Source of the DNA: Chitinophagales bacterium
GTDB taxonomy: Bacteria > Bacteroidota > Bacteroidia > Chitinophagales > UBA2359
NCBI GenBank assembly: GCA_020629595.1
Contig: JAHDDA010000026.1
Span: 2,520 to 14,225, forward strand
DNA: 11,706 nt
Direction of reading: 5' to 3'
The translations under genes were made by a program, and so were the position numbers. Below, piece by piece: positions 7,776 to 11,706 of this stretch. Each line of letters opens with the position of its first letter. Within the stretch, counting starts at the first letter, position 1. The notes below the pieces were generated by a model that worked only from the letters and a program-made list of their open reading frames with translations, was not told where the DNA came from and searched no databases.

Positions 7776-8708
7776 CTAAGAAGGAAAGGTAATTTTAGCT
7801 CCTTCGGTATTAATTTTTCCATAATACATTTCGCCTTCAATGTTTAAGGTATTAAATGTATGCAACATTGTTTTTGCCACTTTTTCGGCTGTTTGTGCAG
7901 AGGTAGAAAGGGCGTAAACCGAAGGTCCAGAGCCTGAAATGCCACAGTTTAATGCACCAGTACTTATGGCAGAATTATATACTTTGTCAAAACCAGTAAT
8001 TAGATTTTTTCTATAAGGTTCTGCCAATAAGTCTTTTAAAGATTTGCTAATTAAATCGGTGTTGTTTTCATATAAACCTGCCACAAAACCACTTAATAAA
8101 CCCATTTGTTGAATGGTGGTTTTCATTGAAAATTGCTTGGGTAAAATTTCACGAGCTTCTTTAGTTAACACTTTTAAATTAGGATGAACTAAAGAATAAT
8201 ACAAATTTTCTGGCACAGGAAGCTCAACCATTCGTAGTGGTTCATAATCTAAAATAAGCACAATGCCTCCCAAAAGGCAAGGAATGGCATTATCGCCATG
8301 AACAGAGCCTGAAGCAAAGGCTTCGCCTTCCAAAATAAAAGGTATTAACTCTTGTTTTGTAAATGGATTTCCTAATAATTCATTCGCAGCCATTGCTCCA
8401 GCAACAGCACTTGCTGCACTCGATCCCATTCCGCTTCCCAAAGGCATTCGTTTATCTAATAATACATCAATACCTTTTTCTAAATTAAGCTTTTTGAGCA
8501 TTAATTTAATTGGAATAGTAGTGGTGTTTTTATCGGCATTTCTCGAAAGTTTACCTCCATCACCAATAATATCAACTATTTTGACTTCATTATAATCATT
8601 AAAATCAACCGAAACTAAATCGCCTGGTTCATTTAATGCCATTCCTAATAAATCGAAACCACAAGTAAGATTGCCAACGCTAGCGGGGGCAAAAGCTGAA
8701 ACTTTCAT
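7776..8708 (-). CDS. thrB: homoserine kinase
   Basis: This 310-residue GHMP-family kinase would phosphorylate L-homoserine with ATP to give O-phosphohomoserine, the substrate of threonine synthase. The N-terminus APASVGNLTCGFDLLGMAL (7-25) is the characteristic homoserine kinase opening. The ATP-binding GHMP loop PLGSGMGSSAASA lies at 89-101, followed by SVHGDNAIPCLLGG (135-148) and the C-terminal GHMP motif GISGSGPSVYA (256-266). Length is normal, and the protein should be cytosolic. The ATG at 8708 is three bases after the glnS stop, so it is almost certainly translated from the glnS transcript. Neither thrA nor thrC is beside it in the window: the next gene downstream is the convergent porE. 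This differs from the thrA-thrB-thrC clustering common in flavobacteria. Confidence 0.93.
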   Translation of the reverse strand: MKVSAFAPASVGNLTCGFDLLGMALNEPGDLVSVDFNDYNEVKIVDIIGDGGKLSRNADKNTTTIPIKLMLKKLNLEKGIDVLLDKRMPLGSGMGSSAASAVAGAMAANELLGNPFTKQELIPFILEGEAFASGSVHGDNAIPCLLGGIVLILDYEPLRMVELPVPENLYYSLVHPNLKVLTKEAREILPKQFSMKTTIQQMGLLSGFVAGLYENNTDLISKSLKDLLAEPYRKNLITGFDKVYNSAISTGALNCGISGSGPSVYALSTSAQTAEKVAKTMLHTFNTLNIEGEMYYGKINTEGAKITFPS

Positions 8709-8711
8709 AAC

Positions 8712-10394
8712 TTATTTTTTCTGCATTTTAGCCCAAGAATCTCTTAACCCAACTGTTTGATTAAATACTAATTTTTCTGTGGTAGAATCTTTATCAACAC
8801 AGAAATAGCCTTTACGCATAAATTGTACTCTTGCACCTACTTCTAAGTTAGTTAAGGCAGGTTCAACCAAAACATTTTCTAAAACAGTTAATGAGTTTGG
8901 GTTTATAAATTCTATAAAATCTTTCCCATCGTGTCCGCCTGGGTTTTCATCGGCAAATAAACGGTCGTATTGTCTTACTTCTACTTGTTTACAATGCGTA
9001 GCCGAAACCCAATGAATAGTTCCTTTTACTTTTAATCCACTTGTATCTTCGCCACTTTTGCTGTTTTCAACATAAGAGCAAACTAATTCTTTTACTTCTC
9101 CATTTTCATCTTTTACAACTTCATTGCACTGAATAATGTATCCATTTTTTAAACGTACCATTCCCTCTGGTTTTAGTCGGAAATATTTTTTTGGTGGTTC
9201 TTCCATGAAATCTGTACGTTCAATATATAATTCTCTGGTAAATGGAATTTCACGAGTTCCAGCAGTTTCATCGCTTGGGTTGTTTTGGGCAATCATAATT
9301 TCGGTTTTATCTGCTGGATAATTTGAAATTGTAATTTTTAATGGATCTAAAACAGCCATCATTCTGTTGGTAGTGGCGTTTAGGTGTTCACGCACACAAA
9401 ATTCCAACATTGCAATATCAACAATTCTTTCTCTTTTAGAAATTCCAGCTTTAGCACAAAAATTCTTAATCGCCTCAGGAGTGTAACCACGTCTTCTCAT
9501 TCCCGAAATTGTAGGCATACGAGGATCATCCCAGCCAGAAACAAAACCTTCGTTTACTAAACGCAATAATTTACGCTTGCTCATTATAGTATAATTGGTA
9601 TTTAAACGAGCAAATTCTCTTTGTTTTGGTTTGTGTTCAATGCCAATTTCTTCTAAAAACCAATTGTAAAGAGGTCTATGATTTTCAAATTCTAATGTAC
9701 AAATTGAATGTGTAATTCCTTCAATAGCATCACTTTGCCCGTGTGCATAATCATACATTGGATAAATACACCACTTATCGCCAGAACGATGATGTGCTAC
9801 TTTCATTATTCTGTACAAAATTGGATCACGAAGAAACATATTTGGTGAAGCCATATCAATTTTAGCTCTTAAAACTTTTGTGCCTTCATCAAACTCACCA
9901 TTTTTCATTCTTTCAAACAAATCTAAATTTTCTTCAACTGTTCTGTTTCTAAAAGGGCTTTCTTTTCCTGCTTGTGTTAAATTTCCTCGCATTTCTTGAA
10001 TTTCTTCAAATGTGGAATCATCAACATAAGCCTTTCCTTTTTTAATAAGCACAACAGCCCAATCATATAATTGCTGAAAATAATCGGAAGTAAATTTTGC
10101 TTCTCCTTCCCAATCAAAACCCAACCATTTTACATCTCTTTGAATGGCATCAACGTACTCTTGTTCTTCTTTAGAAGGGTTTGTGTCATCGAAACGCAAA
10201 TTGGTTTTACCACCATATTGTTTACCTAAAGTAAAGTTTAACCAAATTGCTTGAGAATGCCCCAAGTGCAAATATCCATTTGGTTCGGGTGGAAAACGAG
10301 TATAAATTGTATCTGGAACATTTCCCTCTTTTATATCGTTCTCTATTATTTGCTCAATAAAGTTTAGACTTTTTTTATTTTCTTCGCTATGCAT
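8712..10394 (-). CDS. glnS: glutamine--tRNA ligase
   Basis: This class I aminoacyl-tRNA synthetase of 560 residues charges tRNA-Gln directly with glutamine. With the ATG start, the HIGH-type signature is PPEPNGYLHLGH (His43, Leu44, Gly45, His46) and the KMSKS-type loop is IMSKR at 270-274. Other GlnRS marks are LRFDDTNPSKEEQEYVD, the acceptor-binding segment with YPMYDYAHGQSDAIEGITHSICTLEF, and SGWDDPRMPTISGMRRRGYTPEAI. The C-terminal anticodon-binding beta-barrels follow. The frame also opens at a TTG six codons earlier (10412). I prefer the ATG at 10394 because it matches the short N-terminus of bacterial GlnRS, and because the -7 box at 10424-10431 would place the TTG only about eight bases from the transcript end. 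It is the first gene of the glnS-thrB pair. Confidence 0.96.
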   Translation of the reverse strand: MHSEENKKSLNFIEQIIENDIKEGNVPDTIYTRFPPEPNGYLHLGHSQAIWLNFTLGKQYGGKTNLRFDDTNPSKEEQEYVDAIQRDVKWLGFDWEGEAKFTSDYFQQLYDWAVVLIKKGKAYVDDSTFEEIQEMRGNLTQAGKESPFRNRTVEENLDLFERMKNGEFDEGTKVLRAKIDMASPNMFLRDPILYRIMKVAHHRSGDKWCIYPMYDYAHGQSDAIEGITHSICTLEFENHRPLYNWFLEEIGIEHKPKQREFARLNTNYTIMSKRKLLRLVNEGFVSGWDDPRMPTISGMRRRGYTPEAIKNFCAKAGISKRERIVDIAMLEFCVREHLNATTNRMMAVLDPLKITISNYPADKTEIMIAQNNPSDETAGTREIPFTRELYIERTDFMEEPPKKYFRLKPEGMVRLKNGYIIQCNEVVKDENGEVKELVCSYVENSKSGEDTSGLKVKGTIHWVSATHCKQVEVRQYDRLFADENPGGHDGKDFIEFINPNSLTVLENVLVEPALTNLEVGARVQFMRKGYFCVDKDSTTEKLVFNQTVGLRDSWAKMQKK

Positions 10395-10423
10395 AGCCAA
10401 TTTTATTTTCAAATTTGAATTTG

Positions 10424-10431
10424 CAAATATA
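10424..10431 (-). promoter_or_regulatory. -7 promoter box for glnS-thrB
   Basis: The minus strand reads TATATTTG, an exact match to TAnnTTTG, about 30 bases before the glnS ATG and just downstream of the terminator of the preceding gene. The pair must be transcribed from this short gap if the terminator is efficient. The -33 region is weak: only a TTAG sequence lies at about the right distance. The predicted transcript start is near 10420. Confidence 0.5.
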
Positions 10432-10455
10432 ATTCCAATACTTATTTATTAAACT

Positions 10456-10491
10456 AAAAAAAGGTGTTTCACTTTCCAGTAAAACACCTTT
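10456..10491 (-). terminator. intrinsic terminator of the T9SS cargo gene
   Basis: On the minus strand a perfect 10-bp stem (AAAGGTGTTT with AAACACCTTT) encloses a 12-base loop and is followed by a run of seven T. It begins about 35 bases after the stop of the cargo gene. On the plus strand the hairpin is followed by TAAATT rather than a T run, and no plus-strand gene ends here. It therefore serves the leftward cargo transcript. Confidence 0.85.
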
Positions 10492-10525
10492 AAATTATCA
10501 AAATCCTAAATCTTTATTCAAATTA

Positions 10526-11706
10526 TTATCGCTTAATAAATTTTGCCGATTCAGAAATTTCTTCATTGTTGATTTGTAGCCAATAAATTCCAGTGCTAAA
10601 TTCATTAACTGGAATGGTAATTTCTCCATTATTCGCTAATGTTTCAAATTGTTTTACCAATTGACCGTTTATGTTATAAATACTAATATTTAATTGGGTG
10701 TTTAAGTTTTCGGTTAAAACAATATTTAAAATATCTGTGCTTGGAATTGGATATATATCAATAATTGACGTAGTTCTTCTTAACTCAATAAGTTGACTAA
10801 CAACTTCGGTAGTTCCGTTATTATCGGTATTCAATAATCTATAATATCTCAATCCAGTATATAATTCGGTATCTATAAATTTGTATTCATTGGTTGTTGT
10901 GCCTCCTTTTGCATTTATGTTTGCAATTTTTTCAAAGTTTACACCATCAACACTTCTTTCTAAAGTAAAGAAATCGTTATTTATTTCTGAGGCTGTAACC
11001 CAAGATAAAATATTCCCTTCTCTATGCACTTCTCCTTCAAAACTTAATAACTCAATTGGGGTTACGGTACATTCAAAAATTGATACTTCGAAAGTGTTTG
11101 AACATTCTGGATTAGAAACCGAAGAAATAGTATAATTATATGGTGCTTCATTATCAAAAGGACCATCTTCAAATGAACCTGTAACCACAGATCCGTTTAT
11201 TGCTGACGTAGTTGAATTTACTAAGAATCCTTGTTCTCCTAAAGTACCACCATCAATAGAAACAGAGACGGTATATTCACTACCACCATCCGAGCAGTTA
11301 CCGTTAATTTGAATAAGTAATTCTTCACAATTTGCAGTTTCCATTGCAAATCCAAAACTATTTTCCAAAACTACGGTTTCTCCATTTCCAACGGTAACAA
11401 TATAACTTGTAGAGGTTGTTAATTCCATCCCATCTGGTCCAGAACCAACTAATATTGTATAAGTACCTTCTTCTAAGTCTTCAAAGATAAAATTTCCATT
11501 TTCATCAGTTACAACAATATCAATAGTGCCATCAGGGTTTTGAATATAAATTTCAATACCTTCAATTCCTACCTCATCTTCATCAAAAATTCCATCATTG
11601 TCATTATCAGTCCAAACTCTTCCTTCTATACTTGATGATGTATTACAAATGCATCCTTCTCCAGTTGCACTTATTGATAAATTTTGTTCTAAATCATTGC
11701 TGAAAC
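10526..11706 (-). CDS. T9SS-secreted surface protein with SdrD_B-like domain, C-terminal fragment (5' end outside window)
   Basis: The minus-strand frame is open from the TAA at 10526 to the right edge, giving 392 visible residues. There is no reason to start at the internal Met at 11428, because it lies inside a domain. After a short Cys-containing stretch (CICN, 18-21) comes a SdrD_B/Cna-B-like domain at about 26-120, with IEGRVWTDNDNDGIFDEDE followed by VTDENGNFIFEDLEEGTY; the acidic D-N-D-N-D-G loop looks calcium-binding. Next is a region of unknown fold (about 120-215). A segment beginning TPIELLSF follows, with LSWVTASEINNDFFTLERSVDG, which commonly precedes sorting domains. The last 80 residues are a T9SS type A sorting domain (YPIPSTDILNI, NINGQLVKQF, FSTGIYWLQI, SAKFIKR). 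In known cases this domain directs outer-membrane translocation and is then removed. Binding target and full size are unknown. Confidence 0.88.
   Translation of the reverse strand, partial: FSNDLEQNLSISATGEGCICNTSSSIEGRVWTDNDNDGIFDEDEVGIEGIEIYIQNPDGTIDIVVTDENGNFIFEDLEEGTYTILVGSGPDGMELTTSTSYIVTVGNGETVVLENSFGFAMETANCEELLIQINGNCSDGGSEYTVSVSIDGGTLGEQGFLVNSTTSAINGSVVTGSFEDGPFDNEAPYNYTISSVSNPECSNTFEVSIFECTVTPIELLSFEGEVHREGNILSWVTASEINNDFFTLERSVDGVNFEKIANINAKGGTTTNEYKFIDTELYTGLRYYRLLNTDNNGTTEVVSQLIELRRTTSIIDIYPIPSTDILNIVLTENLNTQLNISIYNINGQLVKQFETLANNGEITIPVNEFSTGIYWLQINNEEISESAKFIKR

Noticed and set aside
7601..7840. Open frame of 79 codons on the minus strand spanning the porE/thrB junction
   Set aside because: It overlaps the OmpA_C domain antisense and the thrB C-terminus in another frame; nothing in it resembles a known protein.
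9136..9321. Plus-strand open frame of 61 codons inside glnS
   Set aside because: It is antisense to the conserved GlnRS anticodon-binding region and lacks an independent signal.
10395..10412. TTG start for glnS six codons upstream of the ATG
   Set aside because: It would lie only about eight bases from the predicted transcript start, and the added residues are not part of the usual GlnRS N-terminus.
10881..11135. Plus-strand open frame of 84 codons inside the T9SS cargo gene
   Set aside because: It is antisense to the LSWVTASEIN...ERS segment, which is clearly conserved in the minus frame.

Overview
The window is strongly AT-rich, densely coding chromosomal DNA from a member of the Bacteroidota, most likely of flavobacterial type. 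Three things point there. First, a secreted protein ends in a type IX secretion (T9SS) type A sorting domain. Second, an OmpA-family lipoprotein has the TPR / beta-propeller / carboxypeptidase-regulatory / OmpA_C layout of PorE. Third, the -7 boxes I can find fit the Bacteroidota TAnnTTTG consensus. All calls are by eye; no database search was possible.

Layout. Positions 1-3420 hold four minus-strand genes that probably form one transcription unit, read right to left: an exported conserved protein of unknown function with a poly-lysine tail (3420-2428), holA for the DNA polymerase III delta subunit (2360-1356), a DUF72/YecE-family protein (1333-443), and the N-terminal part of a GNAT/FemAB-like acyltransferase cut by the window edge (386-1). 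A 119-base divergent intergenic region separates these from two plus-strand genes: a 7TM-HD phosphodiesterase related to the c-di-AMP hydrolase PgpH (3540-5609) and the PorE-like lipoprotein (5684-7762). Convergent to porE, only 13 bases away, is the minus-strand pair glnS (10394-8712) and thrB (8708-7776), with a 3-base gap between them. Upstream of glnS are its promoter and a clear intrinsic terminator that ends a large T9SS cargo gene, which runs off the right edge (11706-10526).

Functional picture. Most genes are housekeeping: replication clamp loading, glutaminyl-tRNA charging and threonine synthesis. The rest concern the envelope and signalling: a c-di-AMP-type phosphodiesterase, a peptidoglycan-anchored T9SS component, and a T9SS-exported surface protein with a SdrD_B-like domain. 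I do not see a new defence, mobile or biosynthetic system. There is no CRISPR array, transposase, integrase, rRNA or tRNA. The points worth a second look are the cluster of non-ATG start codons around the divergent region, the conserved exported protein with its purine-run basic tail, the isolated glnS-thrB pairing, and the palindromes at the glnS promoter.
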